Assembly: GCA_016490735.1 (NCBI GenBank)
Contig: JAEMWC010000003.1
Span: 45,001-109,000 of the forward strand
From: Pachyseris speciosa
Taxonomy: Eukaryota > Cnidaria > Anthozoa > Scleractinia > Pachyseridae
DNA length: 64,000 bases
Direction: 5' to 3'
In this document: positions 19,466 through 31,188 of the stretch, in pieces
Layout of the letters: each line of letters starts with the position of its first letter
How positions within the stretch are numbered: the stretch's first letter is position 1
Position numbers and translations under genes: made by a program
The notes under the pieces: model-generated
What the model saw: the letters and a program-made list of their open reading frames with translations, nothing else
The model's database searches: none
Told to the model about the DNA's origin: nothing

Positions 19466-20536
19466 CTTTCTCACCATCTTGGTAGGTCAGACTATGCGCA
19501 TCTTCTCCAACTTCCTCCTCCAACCCGGGTTTAGCTGCCCTTTTTTCTTCGGTACTCACTATCTTTGTATCTTGAGTTGAGACTCCACTACCATTTTGTG
19601 TGTCATTGAAGCTCAAACTAATCTGTTCTTCATTGTCTTCATTTTTTGCCAAATCAGTCTCGCGAGTTGTGGCCTGGGTGTCATTTCGTGAGGGAACATT
19701 CGTCACGCCATGCTCGCTTTCATTTCCATTGACTGAAAAGTTACGTAATTCTTTTTCTGCCGTATCTGTGTCTACCTTGTTTACTTCATGTGGCAACGAA
19801 GCTTCCGATACACCTGCTTCTTGCGTGACACCTTGCGCGTCGTGCGTGACATCTTGGAAATTGATGGCAAATGAAACAGCGTTCTTCCCTTCATACTTTG
19901 TTGCCAAATTAGCTATTTCTTTCCGTAACACATTCGCCTCGTAGTCTTTTTCGTTCAAAGCCATACTTTCCGTGGGCCCATGTTGCGTGACTCCTTCAGC
20001 GTCACTTGAGACACATTGAGAACTTGAAGAAACTGTGTCAATCGCATCTACTTCATCGTGCTTGACATCGAGAATACTAGAGGAGACTGAGTCTCTTTTG
20101 TCCACAACATCCTCTTCTGATAAAGACAATCTTTTCGTTTTCTTAGACGCGGTGAAGTGATTTCGTTGAAACTCGTTTTCGCAAACAGACGAAGAAAGAG
20201 ATCTCTTTGCACAAGTCCCAGGTGGAGAGTCCAGTCCAATTCCAACCGGTGAAGTGATATCAGCGCTACCATCTGACGCGATTCCACTTCCATGTTGCCT
20301 ATTGTTTTCGTTCGTCATATTGGTGTTACCAGAGTTAGAACCACTAGGTGTTAAAGATTTCAACTCTTCTGTTCCATTTGGTTCTTTATTTCTCGCATCA
20401 TTTTGAAGGGTAGCGGAGTCCAGAGAGGTAATGGTTAGTTCTCCGCAATGTTGCTGATCTGTACAATTTGTAGTTGTGACTGCCTTCGAAATGTCAGTCG
20501 TAGGTTTAGGAGTGTTGGATAATGGTGAAATGTCAC
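19466..20536 (-). CDS. Five-exon gene, exon 4
   Basis: Acceptor CTCTCGTTAG/GTGAC at 20537/20536 and donor GAAAG/GTAAGC at 19466/19465, both phase 1. About 357 codons of low-complexity, Ser/Thr/Asn/Glu-rich sequence, predicted disordered. A recurring short motif, roughly V-T-x-(D/E)-A-x-G-V-(S/T), appears several times (DVTHDAQGVTQEAGVSE, SSDAEGVTQHG), suggesting a decayed internal repeat. A basic patch, ASKKTKRLSLSEEDVVDKRD, could be a nuclear signal next to a phosphorylation site. No known domain. Confidence 0.8.
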
Positions 20537-20764
20537 CTAACGAGAGAATAAATGACAGAATGAATGAATTGAAAGGGCTGTGTTTTAATTTAGGGAACAA
20601 AATTGGTTTTAAAAGAGAATCGTCGACCCCTAAGTGTGAACAAGCACCCACGGTTTCTTTTTTTCGTGGATCACTTCTTCGCATTTCATTCAAAAACTAA
20701 CAAATTACAAGTTGGACAGGTTTGGCTCAATGAAAGCAAGAGATGACGCAATTACTCAACTTAC

Positions 20765-21353
20765 GTTTTCCTTTTTGCCTTTCCGTACTGACAAGCACAG
20801 GTTCATCCATGATCACGTTACCAGCTCGTGACTCACAGTTATTGGTATCCATTGCCTTGGAGTCTGCGTGATGATTCTCTTCCCGTAATTCTTGACCGGA
20901 AGTTACTTCATCACTTTTAAGAGGTTTCTCACTCGTAAACTCCAGATCTTTAGCTGCGTCCTTTCTTTCCTTTTTCATTCCTTTGGCGAGAGCCTTGACA
21001 CGCTTCTGCAAACCAAGAATTGTTCTCAACATTTTCTTCTTCCTTTGCTCACATTCCGCCCGATTTAATCTACTTTTTATGTACCGTATCCTCGTGATAA
21101 GGTCCCTGACAATCTCTTCCTTATTTCCGGTTTCCAAGTTCTTATGCGTGCTTCCTGGGGGCTGATGAACGCTTCCATCAGATGGTTGTGCAGTTACGGT
21201 AGAAGAGCAGCCAGAGCTCTGTTCGGTACTATGACTTGGAGCAGAAACAAACACATGTGCGCCCTCAGAGCTTTCCACTTCCTTTTGAACAGCAGTTTTG
21301 GGTGCATCAGCCTCTACGACAACTAGAGTATTTAAATCCTTAAGACTTGAGAC
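20765..21353 (-). CDS. Five-exon gene, exon 3 with basic helical block
   Basis: Acceptor CTTCACAG/GTCTC (phase 0) and donor GGAAAAC/GTAAGT (phase 1). About 196 codons. The central region IVRDLITRIRYIKSRLNRAE then RKKKMLRTILGLQKRVKALA (about 21000-21110) is a strongly basic amphipathic helix, the best candidate for a folded or nucleic-acid-binding part of this protein. The flanks are Ser/Thr-rich and disordered. Not assignable to a known family. Confidence 0.8.
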
Positions 21354-22045
21354 CTGTGAAGACATTTTTAATTGCTTGCTCAACTTCAAATATGGCTACT
21401 GAAATATTAATATTATATAAATATTATATGAAGTGTGACACCAGGGGTTAGTATCAGAGGAAGGCTTTTTTTCTACTCATATTTTATGAATTGATAACAC
21501 ATTTTAAAAAAGGTAATTTATGGTGTTTCTACAGAGAATCAGAACAGGGAGATGAAGTTAATTTTTTTTAATACGAACCATAAGAGCGTGCATCCTCTAC
21601 TAGTTGCAGTTATTTATCGAAAACTCTTGGTAATTCAATGCTCACTGCTGTGTAAAAATAGGGATAACAAGGGACTTTGTCCCCGCTGATTAACACTGAC
21701 ATGTTGAGGGATCAAATGATACCAATTACATGTTCTCTAGGAGGGCATTTTGTGGTGAACTATAACGGAGCTGATGAAACACTTCGAAGAAAGTGCTGTT
21801 CTCACTATTGATTTATAATTTCTTAGCTCGGGCGCATATGTTCTGTGTATCCCAGGATTGCCCAAGCAATCATGTATGCTGTGGGACACTGCTTCTCAAT
21901 ATACAGGTGTTTTGATTGGTTTTCATCAGTGCGTTACCGCGAAAATACCTGCAATGTAGGTCATAAGTCTTAAGACAATTTCCTCCCCCTTTGCAATGTT
22001 GAGTTTTGACGGAATCACGATGCGAAGCAAGAATAGGCAGACTTA
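21354..22045. other. Intron of the five-exon gene (part)
   Basis: Non-coding; no structured repeat recognised before the MITE at 22046. Confidence 0.6.
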
Positions 22046-22732
22046 GGCCTATACGCCGAATTTCAGACCAAAAAAATCCAGACGAATTTAATGCAAGGAA
22101 TTAAATTCGTCTGAACAGCGTCGTATAAAATCGTCTGCCATAATTAAATTCGTCCAGACGTCTGAAAAGCGTGTTGATTTTAGACGTCGGATTTTAGACG
22201 CATAGAATTTAATGCATAAATTTGGAATACATTAACGTAACGTAGTGTCTGTTGTGTAAAGTGTAATTCAAGTGGCGGGATACTAAGGATGGCGTAACTT
22301 GATGACATATCCTTTCAAAGATGGCGACCGCCGGCGAAAGATTCAAAGGTTTGAGTCGTTGCATGTAATGCATGCATGTGGTGCAGTTACAAAATTGTGA
22401 TAAAATAATTTGTCTCCTAGCTGAGTGTTCCGTTCCAGAGAGTAATGAGGACGTGGCCGGTTGGGAAGAATTCAGACGTACTGTTGGCCATTGCTTCGAC
22501 TCTGCAAATAAAATATAACCCCTTTCCTGAAGCGCGCCATATTTTTGTTTTCCTTTGTTCAATGGCCGTCACGGCTCACTGGCTCACTAATTTTTGAATT
22601 CGTGTGAATGCTCAATTGAATTCGTCTGAATTTAGTTCGTCGTCTAAAACGGATCTCTAATATCGACGTCTCACAGACGAAGTTAATAGGAATTAAATTC
22701 ATCTCAATTAAATTCGACGTATAAACCAGGCC
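22046..22732. mobile_element. 687-bp PIF/Harbinger-like MITE in an intron
   Basis: Ends GGCCTATACGCCGAATTT and the complement of GGCCTGGTTTATACGTCG (22715-22732) are flanked by TTA on both sides (22043-22045, 22733-22735). The subterminal DNA is made of many AATTAAATTCGTCTG / CAGACGAATTTAAT inverted motifs. No transposase. It lies in the intron between exons 3 and 2 of the five-exon gene. Confidence 0.8.
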
Positions 22733-23361
22733 TTAGCGAAGACAACGCAACATCAAATGAGAACGCGAAAGCGCGATTTCTGGTGCTCAATTTGCCGTTC
22801 TGTCACAACCTCGTACCCAGGCTCTTCGTTTCCCTCGACCAGCGGTCGAGAAACGAGCGACCCTGGAAAGTTCCAATTTGAAGTCCGAAAATATCGGACT
22901 TCAACCTGAACTGCGTATACTTAGGGTTCAGCGCCGTGTAAGAGTTCTGTTTCACTTCCGTTTATTTGAAATGTTTGAAAAAGCCAATCAAAATGGTAAA
23001 TCAATCGGATCTTTTGAGAGCGAGCGAAGACTCGAGGGACGAGAAAGCGTTCTGCCATTGGTCAAGTTGGTTTTTAGAACTGTGCACGCTGTCGTCACTG
23101 TCGTCACGTTGTCTTTTCTAACGGCCCGAAATGCTTCAACATTGACTTGAGGGAAGGCCGAAAATTCAAGAAAGACACTTAAAGGAGAACAAGAGGTACT
23201 GTTGTAAGAATAGGCGTATGCAATGTCTAGTTAGTAATTTTTCGCACCAGTTTTTCAAGTATCCCAAGGTCTCAGGACCTGTACTTTATGTATAAGAAGA
23301 AAACCTCCTTAGATAAGATTTAAAAGGGCAATAAAAGTACTAAAAAGTTGGAAATTCTCAC
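22733..23361. other. Intron of the five-exon gene (part)
   Basis: Contains a CCTCGTACCCAGGCTCTTCG motif (about 22808) and a GTCGAGAAACGAGCGACCCTGG block, like remnants of the CCTCGTTCCCAGG MITE family. No gene. Confidence 0.5.
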
Positions 23362-24410
23362 CGTGTTATTCTGTTTTATCAGCTCAACTTCAACTGAACT
23401 TGATAAAACACTATCGTTTGAAACATTATTCCCTGTTGGTCCTGTCGTAACATTGTTGGATGTACCACAAGAGATTGCACCTTCAAGGCCTGGTTCACCA
23501 GCATGACAGCTTGAAACACCGCTGAAACTAGAAACTTGCACCTTGTTCTCTGGAATCACAGGAGGAGCAACGGCTACTCCTTGCAACTGTGTCCCGTGCT
23601 TGTTATCTTCAGGCAGACGCAACGAAACTTGTAGAGGTTTGATCCTTGTTGCTTCATTTCCCACAATTTGACGAACTGTTGGCTGTTCACTGTCAGGAGT
23701 TTGAATATCTCTACTGATTTTATCTTGGAACGCCAGGTATTCTTCCTTCTTTTGATTCAAAGAGGCGGGCGTATCATTAAGCAAGCCAAATGCTCCATGG
23801 TTCAGTTCTGTCCTTGGAGAGCGCTTGTGTTCCAGTACTCTAGACCCCATAGCATCATCATTAAAATGCCCGTTTGTGCTACTGAAATTTAGGCGAACTT
23901 GGCCACTGATTCCAATCTCCTGCAATCTAGGTCGCTTAATCAAGCTTGGTACGTGAATGGGGCAACCACATGGCTGAACTAATGTGGGCAGCTGTTGTGC
24001 CAAGCAAGAGCTATAGACGGAACCGTTAGCATTTCTGGTGTTTGCCTCAGTCTGAAGCTCACAGCCGTTATATGAGGCACGTATAGGCGCCTTCATTCCT
24101 GGTGTTCTAATCACAGTGTCTTTCGCTTCAGTCACGGGACGGTCCCACCTAAAAGTGGACCTATCTCCAAAGTTTTCATGGTTGATAGGAGTTACTGTTT
24201 TTCCAGCATCGTTACCAGTTGCCTGGGCTAACACGTGGCTGGGTCCGACATTTGTAACCACGGAGTTGCCAGTCTGGTCAATAATCACTGGCCAACATAT
24301 AGAGACAAGTTTTGGATAGTTCTCATAATCGTACGCTGTTCCTGAAGGAATAACTAACGCGCTGGGTTGGAGGCTAGAGTTCCCAAAAGCATTTGTGACG
24401 ATAGGATAGA
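23362..24410 (-). CDS. Five-exon gene, exon 2
   Basis: Acceptor TTTCCTCTCAG/TCTATCC at 24411/24410 (phase 1) and donor AACACG/GTGAGA at 23362/23361 (phase 0). About 349 codons. Features include a Cys patch followed by a basic motif (VQPCGCPIHVPSLIKRPRLQ, about 23930-23985) and long Ser/Asn/Thr-rich disordered sequence. The CxC-KRPR arrangement echoes a Cys-rich CAKRPRMN segment in the other large minus-strand gene (terminal exon 57676-61037). No known domain recognised. Confidence 0.8.
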
Positions 24411-24498
24411 CTGAGAGGAAACATAGAAACATTTGATTATTCATCTAATGCTAAAAACTAATTCAAGCACAGTGGCTATGAATATTGCTCATGCGTCA

Positions 24499-25080
24499 TC
24501 ACCATGCATCATACATCATCATCGTCGTCTTCGTCGTCGTCGTCCTCTTCATCGTCATCATGCATACATACATCAGTTTATTCAAGGCATTTAAAATAAA
24601 TATAAATACACAAAGAATTCCCCGAAAAAGAGCGTTTTGGAGGTGGACTCTATAAAACAAACTTCCTGAAAGAAAATCTAAAATATTCAACAAACATTAA
24701 ATATCTAGTATTTAAAATTGTTCAAGAGAGCTAAGTTATTTTTAAAACATGTAAAAATCTAAAGCCGTTACAACAATAAAGGAAGATACTACAATATAAT
24801 TAAAAAAGATCGTAACGACCGCTTAATACTTCCAAGATTTCCCGCTTAGACGACACACTCAGGTAAATCATTCCATTCTTTAACAATTCTTAGAAAAAAA
24901 AAATGAGTATTTACAACAATAACAGTTAGATCATAATCATCATTCCCCGCTTGCCAAAGCCTACGCAAAACTCGATATCGCATGGCCTCAAAAGAGAAAT
25001 ATATCAAACGTCTATGATCTAACACTAGAATTGTTCTCACACAGACCTTATGCCAATTTGGTGTCAAAGTGTTTGCGTTT
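24499..25080 (-). mobile_element. LINE 3' end in intron 1 (minus)
   Basis: Minus-strand fragments read CVRTILVLDHRRLIYFSFEA and NTHFFFLRIVKEWNDLPECV (24846-25067). The latter is the R-x-(V/I)-(K/R)-(E/D)-W-N-x-L-P block at the very C-terminus of many LINE reverse transcriptases. An AT-rich 3' UTR with AATAAA-like tracts follows, ending in an impure (ATG)n repeat at 24488-24560. Only the last codons and 3' UTR remain. Confidence 0.65.
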
Positions 25081-25204
25081 GATTAGCCTTCACGGTCTTG
25101 TCAACATATTCCAAATACAAAAGAAGTTTTAAGAAAAAATGAGAGAAAAAAGAGGGCTAATTAACGTGCATATAAAAGAATGATAAATGATCCACTATTG
25201 CCTG

Positions 25205-25428
25205 GTTTCATACTGTGAGGTACTGGGTCGAGTGCGGACGTTCGCGAACAAATTAAAAAAACAAACATGGCGTCCGTTGTTGCGAAGGAAAAGGCATCCT
25301 CATCACGAGCTTATTGTTTCAAAAATATTTTGAGGCACAACTCTACTGCCACTTCGTGGCGGACGCCATGTTTTTTTTAATTTGTCGGCGAAAGTCTGCA
25401 CTCGACCCAGTACCTCACGGTATGAAAC
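25205..25428. mobile_element. 224-bp inverted-repeat MITE
   Basis: Arms of about 70 bases: GTTTCATACTGTGAGGTACT and GGGTCGAGTGCGGACGTTCG, then ATGGCGTCCG (25205-25275), with complements at 25355-25428. It sits within intron 1 of the five-exon gene. Confidence 0.8.
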
Positions 25429-25841
25429 TATGCAATTCTGCTCCACTATTCTGGAATAAGGTCTATTTTCATAACTGATGGTGAGAATTGGTAAACAAAA
25501 TGATCCAATTAAAACAAAAAGCAAGATTGATAGTGCATAGAAAAGAGCTAAGCCCTTGCAAAGCTATCTTTCCTGAAATCAACGTACTCTAAATTTGGCT
25601 GCTTGTCCTCGTCAGTGCGCGCCCTGGTTGAGTATGACGTGGCGTGACATTACAACATGGATCATGTGCGCAGTAAGGACGCGCAGAAACGTAATGGAGT
25701 GACTGTCCATAGTTTACTTTGTAAAAGGCTGGGGCCGAGTCTGGAGGGACACGTATTGCCAAGAAACAATCTCACCCTCCCCCAAAACAATCTTGTAATC
25801 CCTTACGCGGCACTCTCCATCTCAGTCTTCCTACAGCTTAC

Positions 25842-25980
25842 CTCTGGCTACACTTTGAGACAAGTTTAATGACGGAGTTACTTGGGTGGCTCCAGTTGAT
25901 GAAATAGGGACAGACGGTGTTTCCCTCTGTGTTTTATCAGTGGAAGGCGAAGACGCCGACGCCATGTCAGGATCTAATAT
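25842..25980 (-). CDS. Five-exon gene, exon 1 with start codon
   Basis: An acceptor, TTTTTTGCAG/ATATT, at 25981/25980 shows a further 5' non-coding exon upstream. The ATG is at 25965-25963 (GACATGGCG). 41 codons (MASASSPSTDKTQRETPSVP...) plus one base lead to the donor GAG/GTAAGC at 25842/25841, phase 1. Exons 1-5 join with consistent phases (1, 0, 1, 1). Their coding lengths 124 + 1049 + 589 + 1071 + 443 give 3,276 bases, exactly 1,091 codons plus stop, which is strong internal support for the model. The assembled protein is Ser/Thr-rich, largely disordered and probably nuclear. Its function is unknown. Confidence 0.8.
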
Positions 25981-26722
25981 CTGCAAAAAAGAAAATGACT
26001 TTGCTGTGGGAATCGGGTAAAATACACGCTGTTTCTAGTATTGACATAGCTATTGCGCTGTAACCACACTGTAAATTTCAAAGACCTTTTTCAGCATTGA
26101 TGACTCATTGGTTCTTTCGACTCTTTATAATATGAAGTCATTTCGGTCAGTGTATGGACAGTACGTTACTAGTAATAACACTCTTACCCTAACTTACCCT
26201 CTAGATCTTACCCTTATTGCAGCCCTTTAAACTAAAAACCAGATTAGTTCCTAGAACAACAGTGGAGATTTACCCACTTAAAGGGAACTCAACCAGAATG
26301 TTTGAATTTACAGTGCAACTGGATCAAACTACGAGGATAGCTCGTGAGACTATCATGATGTTGTGTGGCTCCCTTGGATAATTTGCGTCATTGACCTTGC
26401 AGTACTTATTCAATGAGCAAGGCACAGAATATAATTCAAAACCGACGTTTCGATCTCATCGAGGCATCATTATCAAGTTGCAAAAATTAACGGACTATAT
26501 CAAATGACGACAAATTTGCGCGTAAATGGCGCTAAAATTATTACATTTTGGGAACTAAACAAACTGCTCAATGTTCAAGAACAATACAATATGACCTCAT
26601 CCCGGAAACAAATAATCCTTGAAATCATCACGGAGAATCTTAATGAGGCAATTTAATGCCAGCAGTCTCAACGGAGAGGTAAATTATCCTGTCAGAGTTT
26701 CAGTAGTCTTTTTGAGAAGTTT
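25981..26722. other. Upstream region of the five-exon gene with a Penelope-like 3' motif
   Basis: On the minus strand, CTTGATAATGATGCCTCGAT then GAGATCGAAACGTCGG (26438-26477) resembles the GAAACGTCG-type end of Penelope-like elements. The remainder is non-coding and contains the probable 5' UTR/intron and promoter of the five-exon gene. No TATA box stands out. Confidence 0.45.
26706..26722. repeat. Target-site duplication of LINE 2, left copy
   Basis: GTCTTTTTGAGAAGTTT here is identical to 32655-32671. The last T residues merge with the poly(T) complement of the LINE tail. Confidence 0.85.
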
Positions 26723-27062
26723 TTTTATTTTTTCAATCATTTCTTTCTTTTTTTGAATTTGCATTACAAAACATTGCATTACAGAAACACGAAAATTACA
26801 TCCATATAAAGAAAAACAAATTTACTGTACATATTATACTCAACTGAACTGGTCTTTGTCTTTTGGACAAATACAAACATAAAAAGTACAATCTATTCCA
26901 TGAAAGGTACTTTACTTAAAGGGTATTGCATTGTGTCAGGTTTTGCAAGGCCATTGACTATCAGAAGAGAAAAAAGGTTCGTGAAGGATTGCGTCTTCAG
27001 GGGTAAGAGGAAATACTTTATATATACGTCTACGGTAATACAAAGGGAGGAGGGGAATTGCA

Positions 27063-28095
27063 CTAAAGTAAAGTATTCAGAAGTTCCCATGTCTTGGGGG
27101 GAGTGTCACCTGTTTTCACCTCTATGCTATAAATCGATTTAAGATATTGAAGGAACCCTTCTGCTTTTGGAGTAGTTTCGTTTATTTTACATCTCCAGAT
27201 ATAATATCTAGCTAAAAGAAAGCAAAAATTGATCTGGTGTTTTGTTTTTAGAGGAGGATGGTGTTATTCCTAGTGCAACAGCAATGTTCATTGTATCAGT
27301 ATCTGTAAAAACGTTGGGTAGAGTAAGCTGTATACGTACAGAATTCCAAAAAGAGCCTGTTTTGTGGCAAGACCAAAACAGATGTCGTAAATTCTCCGGT
27401 TCCTCCTGGCAGAAAGAGCATTTTAAGTCGTCTTTTATACCAATTTTGTGTAGAAATTGATTAGTAGCTATTCGCCTATGCAAAAATTTGAATTGGAACT
27501 CGATAAGTCTGGTGCTTTTAGTATACTTAGAAGATATTTTATAGGTTTCGTGCCACTTGACGTGTTCATCATCTTTTATGTTACAATCACTTAGCCATTT
27601 TTGTTGATGTGTGGTTGAAGTTACGCATGTTTTGGAAACAAGCTTGGCGTAAACAAGTGGGCTTGCCCTAGGAGTTTTTGAGAGAGTTGTTGTTGCGAAG
27701 CTTTCGTATTCAGGATTGTTCGAAAAAAAGTTATTTTTTTGTGTATTCCACAGGACTTTAAGTGTAGACAAAAGACCATAATACTTGAGAGGGCAAGCAT
27801 CAACGTTGTTCTTGTTCTTAAAATCAAGAAATGATAGGAAATTGTTCGAGTCGTCTTTCAAATTTTTCACCTTTTTAACACCGTTGTGAAACCATTCTGG
27901 ATAGAAAATGGTGTCTTTCGTGTTAAGTGTGTTAGTATCTTTCGTGTTAAGATTACTTGTAATTTCCATTGTGCCTCCTTGTTTGTTTAGTTCAAGGTCA
28001 AAAGAGAGCTTCCATTTTCCTTGGTTCGACCCGTCCAAATATTTTTTAATCCATGTGGCTTTTAAAGATTTGCTAAAAGATTCTATGTCTATCAT
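27063..28095 (-). pseudogene. LINE 2 ORF2 C-terminal domain
   Basis: The longest intact stretch of this copy covers the region after the reverse transcriptase and the knuckle CSFCQEEPENLRHLFWSC (about 27380-27435). A frame change near 27208 leads into ARYYIWRCKINETTPKAEGF and the natural end TWELLNTLL followed by TAG at 27063-27065. It corresponds to the C-terminal part of LINE 1 ORF2. Confidence 0.82.
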
Positions 28096-28499
28096 TTTGA
28101 GGCCACCATTTTAATAGTCCTTGATCATTATATCGCGCTTTATTTTGTCACCTTTTCCGTTCCAGAGGAAAGAATAAAAAAGTTTGTTAACTTCTTTTAT
28201 AACTCTCACATCTGAAGGGAGTGCTGATAGAACGTAGACAAGTTGGGATGCGACAAGACTCTTTAAGACAACTATCTTCCCAATCAAAGTTAGTCTGCGG
28301 TATCTCTAGCAACTTAAAATATTCCGAACTTTGTCTAGCTTTTCGTTATAGTTTAAATTGGCAGATGTCTCCAGGTCGTTTGAGAACCAAACACAGTAAG
28401 GCTTTGACTTTGTATTTCGGCCATTTAAAGTTCCGGCCAGGAATTTCTACCTCTTGTTGTCCACAATTTGCACCAATCCAACGGGCTTCTGTTTTTTAT

Positions 28500-29852
28500 C
28501 GTTAAGCTTAAGGCCGGAGATCTCATGAAAATCATCTAAGATTTTAAGACAGTGTTATCAAGGACTCCCTTGATCCATCTAAAATCAGCGATGTATCATC
28601 TGCATACTGAGTTATCTTGATTTCTGTTCCGTTTACGTGGAAACCTTCAATATCTATTTTCACGGATTGCCTTTGCTAACACTTCGACTGACAAAACGAA
28701 TAAGTAAGGCGAGAGAGGGCAGCCTTGTCTAACACCTCTTTGAACATTAAAAAAAATTGCTAGCCCAACCATTATTTAATATACAGCTTTCTGCGAAGCA
28801 ATAGAAAAAATTGACCCACTTTGTTATGCTGGGCCCAAATCCGAAGTATTGTAGAGTTTTGTTAATAAAAGGCCATTCTATCGTATCAAAGGCTTTTTCA
28901 AAGTCAAGAAACAGATTAGCCCTGGGATATTTTTCTCTTTAGCATAGCAAATTATACTATCTATAAGTCGAATGTTTTCTCCGATGAATCTACCCTTCAT
29001 AAAGCCCGTCCGGTCATTGTTAATAAAGTTGGGAAGAAAAGGTTTCAAGCGATTGGCGATTGCCTTGGCCGCAATTTTGTAGTCGTAATTAAGAAGAGTT
29101 AATGGTCTCCAATTCTTAATGAAGTAAGGTTCTATATCTTTCTTAGGAATAAGTTTGATAATACCCCTTCTCTGAGTTATTGAAAGTTGACCGGTATTAT
29201 AAGCAAAATTTAAAGCATCGATAAGGGTTGCTGATAGGCCTTTCCAGAAAACGTTATAAAATTCAGCTGGTAAACCGTCAGTTCCAGGAGTCTTTTGAGA
29301 TTCCATGGTTTTTAGGGCCTCAAAGCATTCTTTTTCGGTTAACAATCTTTCGCACGCTTTCATTTCAAAGTCACGAAGGACTTTGTCATTCTCATACTCA
29401 AAATAATCTGTTGTTTCATGTGGAGAACATGGCGTTCCGCTTGCGCCATAAAAACTCTTGTAGAACGATACACATTCTTTAAGGATATTCTCGTCTGACG
29501 TGACGAAGTCATTATCACTTATTTTAAGTTGGTTAATGGTCCCTTTTTTAAAGTGTCGTTTTTCCAAATTTAAAAAGTATTTAGTGTTTTTCTTTCCTTC
29601 ATTATACCATTTAGTCTTTGATCTCAGAATAGCACCTTCAGTGCGAAACTCAATTATTGTCTCTAGTTCGCTCTTTTGTTCGGCGAGTTGCTTCTCAAGG
29701 TCGGTAAGCTGCTTATCACTAAGGTTACTTTTGTCAAATTCCTCCTCCAATTTTGCGATTGTTTGTTCAAGTTTCTTCTCGCGGTTTTGCATTTGTTTGT
29801 TTTTAGCCATGGAGTAAGCTATCGACTTCTTCCGTACTTTTAGCTTGATCAT
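28500..29852 (-). pseudogene. LINE 2 ORF2 reverse transcriptase
   Basis: Minus-strand motifs in order: linker EGAILRSKTKWYNEGKKNTK, SQKTPGTDGLPAEFYNVFWK, NWRPLTLLNYDYKIAAKAIA. After a frameshift near 28880 come FEKAFDTIEWPFI (Asp), [14 protein letters not shown] near 28730, and YADD (complement at about 28583-28594). Frame breaks around 28880, 28760, 28660 and 28560 disable it. The catalytic YADD is preserved. Confidence 0.82.
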
Positions 29853-29964
29853 TTCCCAAAGAAGTGATGGGTTGACCGAGCTATCATCTTTATATTCTTC
29901 ACGCGTTTCTTGGATTGTAGCTTTAATTTGATTGACATATTAATTTTACTTAAAAATGATGTAT

Positions 29965-30718
29965 TCAGTTTCCAGAAACCCGGCCCCCGCTGATTTGAAT
30001 CGAATGCAGGGAAATATTTAATATAATCATTGAGTGATCTGTTTTATACCCCGGAATAATATCTGCGGAGGATGTGATATTAAGAGCACTTTGGTTGATT
30101 AAGAAAAAGTCAAGCCTACAGTGAACTTTTGGATGACGCTGTCTCCATGTATATCTGCTATTTTCCGGGTGGAGTATCCGCCAGACATCTACCAAATCAA
30201 GTTTCTCGGAAAATTCTTGAATAATCTTAACACTATTTTGGTGTGTTTTGGCAAGGCCGCCTCTCTTGTCTTTTTCAAGATCGAGTACAAGGTTGTAATC
30301 GCCACCTATAACGATGTCGTCACATTTAAAATCTGTTAGGTGATCAAAGAAATTCAGGAAGAAGGCTGGGTTATCATCATTTGGGGCGTAAATATAAGCC
30401 AACGTTAAATGTTTAAATGTTGGCTTTTATATTACAAATAATAAAACGTCCTAAGGGGTCAATGAAGAGTTTTAGAACTTGCAGATTGAAGTTATTATTG
30501 AAGAGAATACATACCCTCGCTTTGTTGCTCGCATACGTGCTAAAGATAGTTTGGTATCCCCACTCTGAGGACCATATGTGATTCGTGTTTTCAGTGCAAT
30601 GAACTTCTTGTAGCATGTAGATTGAGAAGTTTTTTGATCGAAGCCAATTAAACACCCCTCTTCGTTTCCTATTATCTCTTAGTCCCCTGACATCTATGGA
30701 GGCTATTGTCAGAGCCAT
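29965..30718 (-). pseudogene. LINE 2 ORF2 endonuclease domain
   Basis: Starts near 30718 with LTIASIDVRGLRDNRKRRG. YMLQEVHCTE (catalytic Glu) follows, then after a frame change near 30405 come YIYAPNDD, IGGDYNLVLD and TDHSMIILN. This is the APE-type nuclease that nicks target DNA. About 110 bases of linker before the reverse transcriptase contain stops. Confidence 0.82.
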
Positions 30719-31188
30719 AGATTTTCGCTACTACTGATTTTTTGTAATGCAACTCCTAGCTTCACGCCTTGATGTCAAAGCCTTGCAATTACCACACAAT
30801 ACAATTAATATTCATTAGTCGTGGTACCGATTTACAAAGAAAACACGCACAAGAGACACAGGAACAAATGAACAATACAGAACATATAAAAACACACACA
30901 AATGAATAAGAAATTACTTTGGCTAGAGACATAAGGAATTTAGGGCTTACAAATAGAAACGATAAATGCGTTACTAGAAAAAGTTCCATCCGAGAACAAG
31001 TTCCTTTCCCGACCACTTCTTGTTGTTAACTGGCAGTAGAAAGTATAGGCGGTCTCAGGAAGAAGTCGGACGCTTGCTATCTGATAATTAACGTTATTTT
31101 GGAGCGGAGGTAAAAGAGGGGAATAGTAACAATAACAATTAACAAAGTTTAGTCTGGTAATTCGAGAGTCATACCCACTGGCCACAGG

